This document shows, one piece after another, positions 1 through 6,524 of a DNA stretch of 15,251 nt (position 1 is its first letter; the number at the start of each line of letters is the position of its first letter). The stretch is from SZAS-79 sp038319115. GTDB taxonomy: Bacteria > Pseudomonadota > Gammaproteobacteria > Burkholderiales > SG8-39. The notes under the pieces were generated by a model. It was not told the DNA's origin and made no database searches. It saw nothing but the letters and a program-made list of their open reading frames with translations. Made by a program: the position numbers and the translations under genes. The stretch is taken from assembly GCA_038319115.1 (NCBI GenBank), contig JBBQCV010000077.1:1-15251 (forward strand), in the 5' to 3' direction.

Positions 1-6
1 GATTCG

Positions 7-225
7 TCAAGCAGCAGGCGCATCGGCAAAAAGATGCGTGCGGGCAGCCTCCAAGACCGCGATCGCCGTTTCGCGGCTGACAGACGGGAAATCCAGAAGA
101 AATTCTTCGAGGGAAGAGCTTCCTTCCAGGTAGTCGAACAGGTTCTGGACGGGCACACGAGTGCCGGTGAAGCAAAGCGCCCCACTCATGATGTTCGGGT
201 CACGGCTGACCAAATCTGAGTCCAT
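7..225 (-). CDS. DUF433 domain protein (antitoxin-like)
   Basis: A 72-residue protein with the DUF433 pattern: an N-terminal SRDPNIMSG segment, then GTRVPVQNLFDYLEG, then a helical end containing FPSVSRETAIAVLEAA. DUF433 proteins are small helix-turn-helix-like proteins, often encoded directly upstream of a DUF5615 PIN-like nuclease and treated as the antitoxin of that pair. The ATG is firmly placed: AGGAGG lies five bases upstream. The stop is seven bases from the left edge, so any toxin partner would begin at or beyond the edge and cannot be seen. A TTG overlapping the stop (TTGA) could be a coupled partner start, but only a few bases are visible. Family call is good; a toxin-antitoxin role is inferred. 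Confidence 0.8.
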   Translation of the reverse strand: MDSDLVSRDPNIMSGALCFTGTRVPVQNLFDYLEGSSSLEEFLLDFPSVSRETAIAVLEAARTHLFADAPAA

Positions 226-261
226 TTCGACCTCCTCCCTGGGGAGTTTACCGCACCCCTC

Positions 262-1233
262 CTATGGCTCGATCGTGATCTTCGCGCGCCGGATCACGTC
301 GCCCAGCGCCTCCGACGTCGCTTTCCAGTTGATCATGAATTCCTGCGGCGTGCCGCCGGCCGGCTCGGTGCCCAGCTCGATCAGGCGCGTAACGACGTCG
401 GGGCTGCGCACGGCGCGCGTCATGTCGGCGGCCACCTTGTCGATGATGGGCTTCGGCGTGCCCACCGGTGCGAAGGCGCCGAACCAGCCCACCACTTCGA
501 AGCCGGGATAACCGGCCTCGGCGAAGGTCGGCACGTCGGGCAGCGCCTGCCAGCGCTTGGGCCCGGTGACGGCGAGCGCGCGCACCTTGCCGGCCACGAT
601 CTGCGACTTGGTCGCGGCGATGTCGAGCAGCGCCGCCGGCACCTGTCCGCCGAGCAGGTCGGTGAGCGCGGGCCCCGAGCCTTTGTAGGCGATGTGCACG
701 AGCTTGGTGCCCGCATTGAGGTTCATGAGCTCGCCGTACATGTGCGCGGTCGAGCCGTGGCCGAAACTGGCGTAATTGATCGGCTGCGCCTTGGCGGCGG
801 TGACGAACTCGCGCAGCGTCTTCCACGGCTGCGAGGGATTCACCAGCATCACCACCGGCGACAGGGCGAGCTGGGTGACGGGCATGAAATCGCGGAACGG
901 GTCGTAGGGCAGCTTGGGGAACAGGAACTGCGCCGTGGCGTGGGTGCTCGCGATGCTGACGAGGAAGGTGTAGCCATCGGGCGGCTGCTTCATGGCGTAC
1001 TCCGAGCCGATGAAGCCGTTGCCGCCGGCGCGGTTCTCGACGATGACCTGCTTGCCCCAGGCTTCGGTGAGTTTCTGCGCCACCAGCCGGGCTACGATGT
1101 CGGTGCCACCTCCCGGGGCGTAGGGCACCACCAGCTTGACCGGGCGCGACGGGTAGTCCTGCGATTGCGCCTGCGGTGCGGCGGCCGAAAGCGCGGCGGC
1201 CAGCGCGGCAATGACGATGCGTAGTGTTTTCAT
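262..1233 (-). CDS. Bug/TctC family tripartite tricarboxylate transporter substrate-binding protein
   Basis: A 323-residue exported receptor of the Bug (TctC) family, which binds small carboxylates or related solutes in the periplasm. It starts with a signal peptide (MKTLRIVIAALAAALSAA, cleavage probably after residues 20-25). The usual family blocks follow: RPVKLVVPYAPGGGTDIVAR (30-49), VIVENRAGGNG (63-73), PPDGYTF (84-90), and near the end GGTPQEF and a helical tail. The length is normal. The ATG at 1233 is preferred over an in-frame upstream ATG (1254) because GGGGAGG lies four bases before it and the signal peptide then starts correctly. No TctA or TctB membrane subunits are nearby, so it is an orphan receptor, as is common in Burkholderiales. 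The ligand cannot be read from sequence. This is the only intact member of the family here; three remnants lie elsewhere in the window. Confidence 0.93.
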   Translation of the reverse strand: MKTLRIVIAALAAALSAAAPQAQSQDYPSRPVKLVVPYAPGGGTDIVARLVAQKLTEAWGKQVIVENRAGGNGFIGSEYAMKQPPDGYTFLVSIASTHATAQFLFPKLPYDPFRDFMPVTQLALSPVVMLVNPSQPWKTLREFVTAAKAQPINYASFGHGSTAHMYGELMNLNAGTKLVHIAYKGSGPALTDLLGGQVPAALLDIAATKSQIVAGKVRALAVTGPKRWQALPDVPTFAEAGYPGFEVVGWFGAFAPVGTPKPIIDKVAADMTRAVRSPDVVTRLIELGTEPAGGTPQEFMINWKATSEALGDVIRRAKITIEP

Positions 1234-1452
1234 GGTTCCTCCCCTTGCGCGCAAGCATACATGGCTTGCAAAAGGTTGACTTTCGTTTTGTCGGATTCAG
1301 GCGCGCTGCGGCTCTCACGGCAATTTGGATAGCAGTTCTGCAATAGCCTGCGGCACAGCTTCATGTGTTACTGCGTGAGGCAACGTACAGAACCATGTTC
1401 GTGCCGCGACGTACGATCAATCATCGAAACAGTCCTTTATGGAGAAAATCTC

Positions 1453-1629
1453 ATGAATAAGGATCAGGTCAAGGGCCGGGCCAAGGAAGCCGCGGGCAAA
1501 GTGAAGGAAGTCGCCGGCCGCGCCACGGGCAACCGCTCGCTGCAGGGCAAGGGCATGGCCGAGAAGGTGGTCGGCAAGGTGCAGAAAAACCTTGGCGATG
1601 CGGCCAACCGCTCGAGCAAGCCGCACTGA
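1453..1629 (+). CDS. CsbD family stress-response protein
   Basis: A 58-residue, lysine- and glycine-rich protein with the CsbD pattern: MNKDQVKGRAKEAAGKVKEV followed by a second similar half (GKGMAEKVVGKVQKNLGDA). CsbD-like proteins are small, hydrophilic, probably poorly ordered proteins, induced by general stress in many bacteria; their molecular role is not known. The start is supported by GGAG eight bases upstream. In-frame sequence continues upstream of this ATG but does not look like the family. It converges with the histidine-rich gene, and a strong hairpin with flanking A and T runs separates them. The 120 bases upstream contain two ACGTAC copies (near 1383 and 1410) but no promoter I can defend. 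Confidence 0.9.
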   Translation: MNKDQVKGRAKEAAGKVKEVAGRATGNRSLQGKGMAEKVVGKVQKNLGDAANRSSKPH

Positions 1630-1658
1630 CGTTCGGCGGGGCTCGTCCCCGCGCCATG

Positions 1659-1690
1659 AAAAAAGCCCGGCATCGCTGCCGGGCTTTTTC
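1659..1690. terminator. bidirectional intrinsic terminator between csbD-like and His-rich genes
   Basis: A 13-base-pair perfect stem pairs 1660-1672 with 1677-1689 around a TCGC loop. The core is GCCCGGCA/TGCCGGGC. Six A residues flank the left side and five T residues the right, so it can end transcription from both directions. It lies 30 bases after the CsbD stop and about 40 bases beyond the end of the convergent gene. Confidence 0.9.
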
Positions 1691-1729
1691 TTTGCGCAGG
1701 TCCCGGCGGCGAAGCGCCGGGCGTAGGGT

Positions 1730-2113
1730 TTAAAGCTTGCGGCTGCGCTCCCAGCGGGCGTGCGCTTCGGACATGCGCTCTTCGCGCGAGGTCGCGGCGC
1801 GGAAGTCCGGCGCCTCATGCATGGTGCGGTTCATTGCGGGGTGCGCACGCTGATGCGGCGCGTGAGCGACCTTGTGCGTGCTGTGCCGGGTGGCGTGGGC
1901 GGTGCGATGCGCGGTATGGCGGGTCGCCTTGGCGCTTTTATGCGCGACGTGGCGCGTTCCCTTGGTAGTTCTTTGAGCGGCGTGGCGCGTTGCGCTCGCA
2001 GTCGCGTGGGCGGCGTTGTCCACCTTGGCTTCGGCGCGCGTTTCGGCCAGCGTCGAGCCAAAGGCTCCGAGCATTGCTACGGCGGCTGCCGCGACGATCG
2101 TGTTCCTGATCAT
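1730..2113 (-). CDS. exported histidine-rich protein with 11-residue repeats
   Basis: A 127-residue protein of no family I recognise. Residues 1-23 form a signal peptide (MIRNTIVAAAAVAMLGAFG, then STLAE), so it is probably periplasmic. The mature part contains 14 histidines. From residue 42 to 85 there are four 11-residue repeats in register, each opening with TRH and carrying a second polar residue three later (TRHAAQ, TRHVAH, TRHTAH, TRHSTH). The C-terminus is charged and tryptophan-containing (EERMSEAHARWERSRKL). The ATG at 2113 is chosen over an in-frame start at 2179 because AGGAG sits seven bases before it and the signal peptide begins there. An 11-residue period suits a long amphipathic helix; the histidines could bind metal. 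Both points are inference. Low-complexity basic proteins can be spurious, but the good ribosome site, signal peptide and shared terminator support a real gene. Confidence 0.72.
   Translation of the reverse strand: MIRNTIVAAAAVAMLGAFGSTLAETRAEAKVDNAAHATASATRHAAQRTTKGTRHVAHKSAKATRHTAHRTAHATRHSTHKVAHAPHQRAHPAMNRTMHEAPDFRAATSREERMSEAHARWERSRKL
1859..1990 (-). repeat. four tandem 33-bp coding repeats (11-residue units)
   Basis: Codons 42-85 of the histidine-rich gene fall into four consecutive 33-base units. Each encodes T-R-H-x-x-(H/Q)-(K/R) followed by four mostly small residues. The last three units are closest to one another; the first (TRHAAQRTTKG) is the most diverged. The DNA copies differ at many positions, so the repeat is old or kept by selection on the protein. 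Confidence 0.7.
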
Positions 2114-2317
2114 TGTGTGTCTCCTGGCTGATTGTTGAAGTGCCTGTTGGACCGGGGGCCAACGCGGCTTGTTCCCCATGCAGGAGTAACGTGGTGATCG
2201 ATGCGGCGTTGACCCCGTTGGGCCTTCTATTTGTGCCCGAGGTTGTGTCGGCGCTTTCCTACACGCTCTCGCGAGCGGTGCGCGCCGCTCGTCGCGTTGA
2301 ACACTGTGCGGCAGGCG

Positions 2318-3001
2318 TCAGTTTTGGCGGAACACCGCCAGCAGCGCTCGCAGGCGCGCGGGCGTCTGCTCCTGGAGCGTGCGCAGGTTGGCCTGCGCGA
2401 TCCGGTCGGACACCGCGACCGGCGCGGTCACCGCCATCAATTCGGCCGCGCTCATGCCGGCCACGGCGACGTATTCGATGGCCCCGTTGCCACGCACTGC
2501 GCGCAGCACACTCGCGCGCACGAGTTGCACCGTCGGGTCGGGGCTGCGGCGGATGAAGCGTACCGCGCGGTGCTCGTCGGCCGTGTCCTCGGCGAAATCC
2601 GGGTGAAAGGCCACGCAATAGAAAGGCGAGTCGCCGCCCGGGTGGCGCGCCTGCATGTGCTTTCTCGCTGCACTGACCAGGGCCTCGAAAGCGCGTCCGG
2701 CCTCCAGCCCCTGCGCGAGGGCGGGCGCCAGCACCGGCAGGATCACCAGCGCGACGTCGACTGTGTCCGCGGGCATGCTTTCGATGCGCTGGAAGGTGTG
2801 GTCCAGCGCCTCGGCCGCGGCGTCGAATGGCGGCGAGCCCGGCGCGCAGCCTTCTTCGAGCAAGACCTCGCGATGCAGGCGCCCCGTTTCCCGCGTGCGC
2901 TTCGCATAGGGACACAGGTTGAAGGCCTCGACAAACTCGCGCACGTACCGGTCGTTGCGCGCCAGCGCGGCGGTTGTGCGCGGGTCTTCCTGCGGCGTCA
3001 T
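2318..3001 (-). CDS. DUF1415 family protein
   Basis: A 227-residue cytosolic protein of the DUF1415 family, whose function is not established. Visible marks are NDRYVREFVEAFNLCPYAKR near residues 16-35 (with the conserved CPYAK at 30-34), a central FHPDFAEDTADEHRAVRFI stretch, and RRSPDPTVQLVRASVLRAV after it. The CPY motif with conserved Asp and Arg residues hints at an enzyme, but no fold can be assigned by eye. The ATG at 3001 matches the usual family N-terminus (MTPQEDPRTT), although no good ribosome site precedes it. The open frame runs far upstream only as a shadow of the aldo/keto reductase. It starts 17 bases after that gene's stop, so the two are probably co-transcribed and translationally coupled. 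Confidence 0.85.
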   Translation of the reverse strand: MTPQEDPRTTAALARNDRYVREFVEAFNLCPYAKRTRETGRLHREVLLEEGCAPGSPPFDAAAEALDHTFQRIESMPADTVDVALVILPVLAPALAQGLEAGRAFEALVSAARKHMQARHPGGDSPFYCVAFHPDFAEDTADEHRAVRFIRRSPDPTVQLVRASVLRAVRGNGAIEYVAVAGMSAAELMAVTAPVAVSDRIAQANLRTLQEQTPARLRALLAVFRQN

Positions 3002-3018
3002 CAGGCGCGTGCCAGGCG

Positions 3019-3990
3019 TTACGCCAGCGCTTCCCAGTCGGTGAGCATCCTGCGCCGCAGGGCGGCATCGGGCAGAGGTCCGCGCGCGGCGTTCATGTTG
3101 TCGATCATGTACTCGGGCTTGTCGGTGCCGGGGATGACGCCGTTCACGGCTTCGTTGGCGAGCAGGTATTTGAGGAACACCTGCGCCCAGCTCGTGGCAC
3201 CGATCTCGGCCGCCCAGCCGGGCAGCGGCTTGCCGCGCACCGCGCTGAACAGGCGCCCGCGTCCGAAGGGCAGCGCGGTCAGGACCGCACAACCCGCCTC
3301 GCGTGCTACTGGCAGCAAGCGCGCCTCGGCCTGGCGGTCGGACATCGAGTAGGCGACTTGGAGGAAGTCGGGCTTTTCGCGCCGCACGACTTCGGCGAGC
3401 GCATCGTAGCTCGACGGGTTGGAGTTGGTGAGGCCGATGTAGCGCGTATGGCCCTGGTCGCGCCATTCGCGCAGCACGCCGAGGCTGGCGTTGGCATCGC
3501 GCACGTTGTGGATCTGCATGAGGTCGACTTTTTGCGTCTTCAGGCGCTCGAGCGATCGGCGCATTTCTGCGAGCGTGTCTTCGCGGTTCGCCACGCGCAC
3601 CTTGGTGGCAAGGAAGATCCTGTCGCGTAAACCCGACGCGGCGAGCAGGTCGCCCACCACATCCTCGGCGGTGCCGTAAGAGGGTGCGGTGTCGATGAGG
3701 CGCGCGCCGCCGTCCACCATCGTGCGGATCACCGCGGCGCGCTCGGCGCGCTTGGCGGCGTCGGCGCCGATGTCGAAAACGATGGCCGTGCCGATGCCCA
3801 CCACGGGCAGCTTTTCGCCGCCGTGCGGGATGGGTCGCGAGAGGATGGGGTCGGCGGCCAGTACGGGCAATGGCAGCGCGGTCGCGCCGAGCGCGGCTGC
3901 AACGCCTGATAAGCGATTGAGGAACTGCCTGCGCGTGAGGCCGATGGGCTGCGGACGCATTGCGGGCAAATAAGCGGTGGGGCGGGTCAT
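3019..3990 (-). CDS. Tat-exported aldo/keto reductase
   Basis: A 323-residue aldo/keto reductase with a twin-arginine leader: LTRRQFLNRLSG (residues 18-29), then a hydrophobic stretch ending in VLAADPI, so cleavage is likely near residue 46. The (beta/alpha)8 enzyme follows. The catalytic tetrad is in place: D100 and Y105 in IDTAPSYG, K130 in LATKV, H161 in MQIHNV. The late NADPH-side sequence ALPFGRGRLF and VIPGTDKPE are also family-like. Reductases of this type use NAD(P)H to reduce carbonyls; export by Tat would carry a folded, cofactor-loaded enzyme. No good ribosome site precedes either candidate ATG (3990 or 3960), so the exact start is open; both keep the RR motif. A DUF1415 gene follows at 17 bases. 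Confidence 0.9.
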   Translation of the reverse strand: MTRPTAYLPAMRPQPIGLTRRQFLNRLSGVAAALGATALPLPVLAADPILSRPIPHGGEKLPVVGIGTAIVFDIGADAAKRAERAAVIRTMVDGGARLIDTAPSYGTAEDVVGDLLAASGLRDRIFLATKVRVANREDTLAEMRRSLERLKTQKVDLMQIHNVRDANASLGVLREWRDQGHTRYIGLTNSNPSSYDALAEVVRREKPDFLQVAYSMSDRQAEARLLPVAREAGCAVLTALPFGRGRLFSAVRGKPLPGWAAEIGATSWAQVFLKYLLANEAVNGVIPGTDKPEYMIDNMNAARGPLPDAALRRRMLTDWEALA

Positions 3991-4020
3991 GGGTCAGTCT
4001 CGGGGGGAGGAGCTTTCGTT

Positions 4021-4188
4021 ACAGTACCAAATACGGGTCTGCTCACCCAGCCGGGCCTGCGCGACCTGATCCTCAACGATGGCAGCCAGCCGGGCGGCGG
4101 GACGCCCGAGGCTTTCGGCGCCTTCATCCGCAGCGAGACCGAAAAGTGGGGCAGGGTGGTGCGGGCGGCGAACATTTCCGCCAACTAG
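4021..4188 (+). pseudogene. C-terminal remnant of a Bug/TctC receptor gene
   Basis: Reading from 4021 gives about 55 codons ending in TAG at 4186-4188. Their second half is unmistakably the C-terminus of a Bug receptor: LRDLILNDGSQPGGGTPEAF followed by GAFIRSETEKWGRVVRAANI. The intact receptor at 262-1233 has the matching GGTPQEF near its end. There is no ATG or GTG start in frame, and the roughly 250 upstream residues of the family are missing. A GGGGGGAGGAG run at 4002-4012, just before the fragment, may be the ribosome site of the lost gene. It lies between the divergent aldo/keto reductase and FmdB genes and is unlikely to be expressed as a protein. The left boundary of homology is uncertain within about 30 bases. 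Confidence 0.8.
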
Positions 4189-4206
4189 GCAGGGTAAGAT
4201 CGCGTC

Positions 4207-4482
4207 ATGCCGCTCTACGAATATTCACCCACCTCGGGAAGCTGCGATAAGTGCCGCGGCGTGTTCGAGGTTTTCCAGAAGCTCGCGGAAGACAAGCTCA
4301 CCGCCTGCCCGGAGTGCGGCCAGGCGTGCGAGCGGCGCATCAGCGCGGTCGCGCTGGGCGGGAAGTACTCGACCTCGGATGCCAAGATCAAGGAACTGGG
4401 GCTGACCAAGTACCAGAAGAACGGCGACGGCCATTACGAGCGCACCGTCGGGAGCGAAGGGCCCGAGCACCTGGTGCGCTAA
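4207..4482 (+). CDS. FmdB family zinc ribbon protein
   Basis: A 91-residue protein of the FmdB/CxxC_CxxC_SSSS type. It begins MPLYEY and has two CxxC pairs, C13/C16 and C34/C37 (SCDKC and CPECG), expected to bind one zinc. The first pair sits in an unusual context: the family usually reads MPxYEYxCxxCG, while here four extra residues (SPTS) come before it. The remaining half is polar and includes GGKYSTSDAKIKELGLTKYQ. The role of the family is poorly known; it has been described as putative regulatory. It reads away from the aldo/keto reductase and converges on the GST gene 24 bases downstream. The ribosome site is weak (AGGGTAAG). Confidence 0.9.
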   Translation: MPLYEYSPTSGSCDKCRGVFEVFQKLAEDKLTACPECGQACERRISAVALGGKYSTSDAKIKELGLTKYQKNGDGHYERTVGSEGPEHLVR

Positions 4483-4506
4483 GGCCCCTCCTTAACGCAG
4501 CGCGCC

Positions 4507-5121
4507 CTAGAACGCCATGGCGCGTTGCACGGCCGGACGCAAACCGATCTCGGCCAGCCAGCGATCGACGTTGGGCACGCCGTCGCAGATCTCCGGCACC
4601 ACGCCTTTGGCGCGCGCGATCGTGCCGTACAGCGCGAAGTCGGCAATGGTCACGGTTTTGCCGGCGGCGTACCGCTGTTCCGCCAGGGTGGTGTCCCACA
4701 CCTTGAGGTATTCCTTCCAGCGCGCCTCGAACATCTGCTGCGTGGGGCCGTGCGGGTCCTTGGAGCGCGCGATGCCGAAGATGGTGCCGAGCAGCGGGCC
4801 CATGTCGGTCGCCGCGCTCATGAAGGCCTGCGAGAACGCCGGGCGCAACTCGGGCTTGGTGGGAATGTATTTGCCGGTCTTCTCCGCGCAATAGACGAGG
4901 ATCGCGAGCGACTGCGACAGCGTGAGCTTCTTGCCGCCCGGGCCGTCCGAGTCGACGATCACCGGGATCTGGGCGTTGGGGTTCATGGCGAGGAAGGCGT
5001 GCGTCTTGTGCTCCCCCTTGGCGAGGTCGATCGGGTGGAATGTGTAGGGCAGGCCGCATTCTTCGAGCGCGATGCGGGCGCGCATGCCGTTGGAGGTACC
5101 GGCGGCGTAGAGGTCGATCAT
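4507..5121 (-). CDS. glutathione S-transferase family protein
   Basis: A 204-residue cytosolic glutathione transferase. The N-terminal thioredoxin-like domain (1-80) opens with MIDLYAAGTSNGMRARIAL, with S10 as the likely glutathione-activating residue. It also shows NPNAQIPV (47-54) with the cis-proline and LSQSLAILVY (68-77), which holds the QS glutathione-binding pair. The all-helical C-terminal domain includes VTIADFALYG, the usual N-capping motif. It lies 36 bases downstream of the serine hydrolase on the same strand, so the two are probably one transcript. The ribosome site (AGGGA) is weak and rather far. The substrate cannot be deduced. Confidence 0.93.
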   Translation of the reverse strand: MIDLYAAGTSNGMRARIALEECGLPYTFHPIDLAKGEHKTHAFLAMNPNAQIPVIVDSDGPGGKKLTLSQSLAILVYCAEKTGKYIPTKPELRPAFSQAFMSAATDMGPLLGTIFGIARSKDPHGPTQQMFEARWKEYLKVWDTTLAEQRYAAGKTVTIADFALYGTIARAKGVVPEICDGVPNVDRWLAEIGLRPAVQRAMAF

Positions 5122-5157
5122 GTGGTGGTCTTTCCCTTTGGGTGAAATTCGGTCGCG

Positions 5158-6372
5158 TCAGTCGACGATCGACTGGTAGGTGAGCTGGCGCATGACCGCG
5201 CGGTAGTGGCGGCGCAGGTCGGGCGCGCACAGCATGAGGATGCCGATGAGCTGCTCGGCCGGGTCGACCCAGAAATACGTGCCGTGCACGCCCGACCAGT
5301 AGAAGTCGCCCACCGAGCCCGGGACCGGGTTGCGGCCGGCTTCGTTGCGCACGCAGAACCCCAGGCCGAAGCCCTGGCCGAATTCGGCGATCGGCGCCGA
5401 CTCCTCGAATTGCGCTCGCGTGGTCGGGCTGAAGGCGACCCCGGGCGGCAGGTGGTCGCTCGACATGAGCTGTACCGTCTTCCTCGACAGGAGGCGCGTG
5501 CCCTCGAGCTCGCCGCCGTTGAGGAGCATCTGCGCAAATCGCTGGTAGTCGGGCGCGGTCGAGACCATGCCGCCACCGCCGGACAGGAACTTGGGCCGCG
5601 CCGTGAGCGAGCGCGCCATGGGCGGGCGCTCACCGGTTTTGGGGTCGACCTGCGCCTCGGCGATGCGGTCGGCTTTTTCCGAGACCACCATGAAGCCGGT
5701 GTCGCGCATGTCGAGCGGGCCGGTGATGCGCGTGGCGATGAAGCGGTCGAGGTCGAGGCCCGACACGACCTCCACCAGCCGCCCGAGCACGTCGGTGGAC
5801 ATGCTGTAGTCCCACACTTCACCCGGGTGGTACGCCAACGGCAGTTGCGCGATCTTGGCCACGAACTCGGCGGTGGTCTGGTTGGGGTCAAAGACGTTTG
5901 CGTCGCGATACGCTTTCTTCACCAGCGAATCGCCGAACTGGCCGTAGGTGACGCCCGAGGTGTGGCGCAGCAGGTCCTGCACGGTCATTTCGCGGCGCGG
6001 CGTTTCGAGCACCAGCGTGCGGTTGCCGGCGGCATCGGCTTTTTCCACACCCACCTTGAGGTCTTTGAGCTCCGGCAGGTAGGTCGACACCGGGTTCACG
6101 AGGCGGATGCGGCCTTCCTCGACCAGCATCATGATCGACACCGACACCATGGGCTTGGTCATCGACGCGATGCGGAAGATCGAATCGGCCGCCATCGGCA
6201 GCTTGCGCTCGCGGTCGCGGTAGCCAAATGCCTGAAGGTAGGCGATTTCGCCGCGCTGGGCGACCAGCGCCACGGCGCCCGGAATGGTGCCGGCGTCGAT
6301 GTCGGCCTTGAAAACGGTGGCGATGCGCGCAAGGCGCTCGCGGGACAGGCGCACGGTTTCAGGACTCGGCAC
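5158..6372 (-). CDS. class C beta-lactamase-like serine hydrolase
   Basis: A 404-residue protein of the beta-lactamase class C/EstB esterase family. The nucleophile motif SMTK is at residues 70-73 in FRIASMTKPMVSV. The second motif tyrosine is in WDYSMSTDVLG (Y189). A C-terminal HGTYFWVDP takes the place of the third motif. Such enzymes are more often esterases or peptidases than antibiotic-resistance lactamases, and the Y-S-M in place of Y-x-N fits an esterase-like member. The start is set at the GTG (6372): GGGAGG lies about seven bases upstream and the protein then opens in the family manner. The ATG further up (6456) would add 28 residues unlike the family. No signal peptide is seen, so it is probably cytosolic. 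It precedes the GST gene and is divergent from the peroxiredoxin gene. Confidence 0.92.
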   Translation of the reverse strand: MPSPETVRLSRERLARIATVFKADIDAGTIPGAVALVAQRGEIAYLQAFGYRDRERKLPMAADSIFRIASMTKPMVSVSIMMLVEEGRIRLVNPVSTYLPELKDLKVGVEKADAAGNRTLVLETPRREMTVQDLLRHTSGVTYGQFGDSLVKKAYRDANVFDPNQTTAEFVAKIAQLPLAYHPGEVWDYSMSTDVLGRLVEVVSGLDLDRFIATRITGPLDMRDTGFMVVSEKADRIAEAQVDPKTGERPPMARSLTARPKFLSGGGGMVSTAPDYQRFAQMLLNGGELEGTRLLSRKTVQLMSSDHLPPGVAFSPTTRAQFEESAPIAEFGQGFGLGFCVRNEAGRNPVPGSVGDFYWSGVHGTYFWVDPAEQLIGILMLCAPDLRRHYRAVMRQLTYQSIVD

Positions 6373-6458
6373 GCGGTTTCCTCCCTCTTTGGTTTCGTTG
6401 CGTACTTTGCATTGTAGCCAGACCGGGGCGTGGCGGCGACGGGTGCGCTGCATCATTT

Positions 6459-6467
6459 TGTTAGAAT
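6459..6467 (+). promoter_or_regulatory. putative extended -10 promoter for the peroxiredoxin gene
   Basis: The sequence TGTTAGAAT matches an extended -10 element (TG, one base, then TAGAAT with one mismatch to TATAAT). It lies in an AT-richer patch of an otherwise GC-rich gap, 57 bases before the peroxiredoxin start. I see no convincing -35 box 17 bases upstream, which is common for extended -10 promoters. No OxyR-type site is evident. Confidence 0.45.
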
Positions 6468-6524
6468 GAACGTTACGGCGAAAGCAGGACCAAAGCAGAA
6501 CCGAAACAAGACTAAGGAGCGATC

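Noticed and set aside
248..1318. A 356-codon frame overlapping the intact Bug gene on the same strand
   Set aside because: Its product is arginine- and alanine-rich without family motifs; the Bug frame has a signal peptide, ribosome site and all family blocks.
2114..2317. About 200 bases without a gene upstream of the histidine-rich protein gene
   Set aside because: I looked for a promoter, small ORF and hairpin, and found nothing I can defend beyond the ribosome site at its left end.
2231..3352. Long plus-strand frame opposite DUF1415 and the aldo/keto reductase
   Set aside because: It crosses two well-supported minus-strand genes and has a low-complexity composition typical of antisense frames in GC-rich DNA.
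3002..3466. N-terminal extension of DUF1415 over the aldo/keto reductase
   Set aside because: The upstream part is a shadow frame, and the family N-terminus matches the ATG at 3001.
5206..6417. 403-codon plus-strand frame opposite the serine hydrolase
   Set aside because: Rich in Arg, His and Val as expected from the reverse complement; the minus-strand gene has catalytic motifs.
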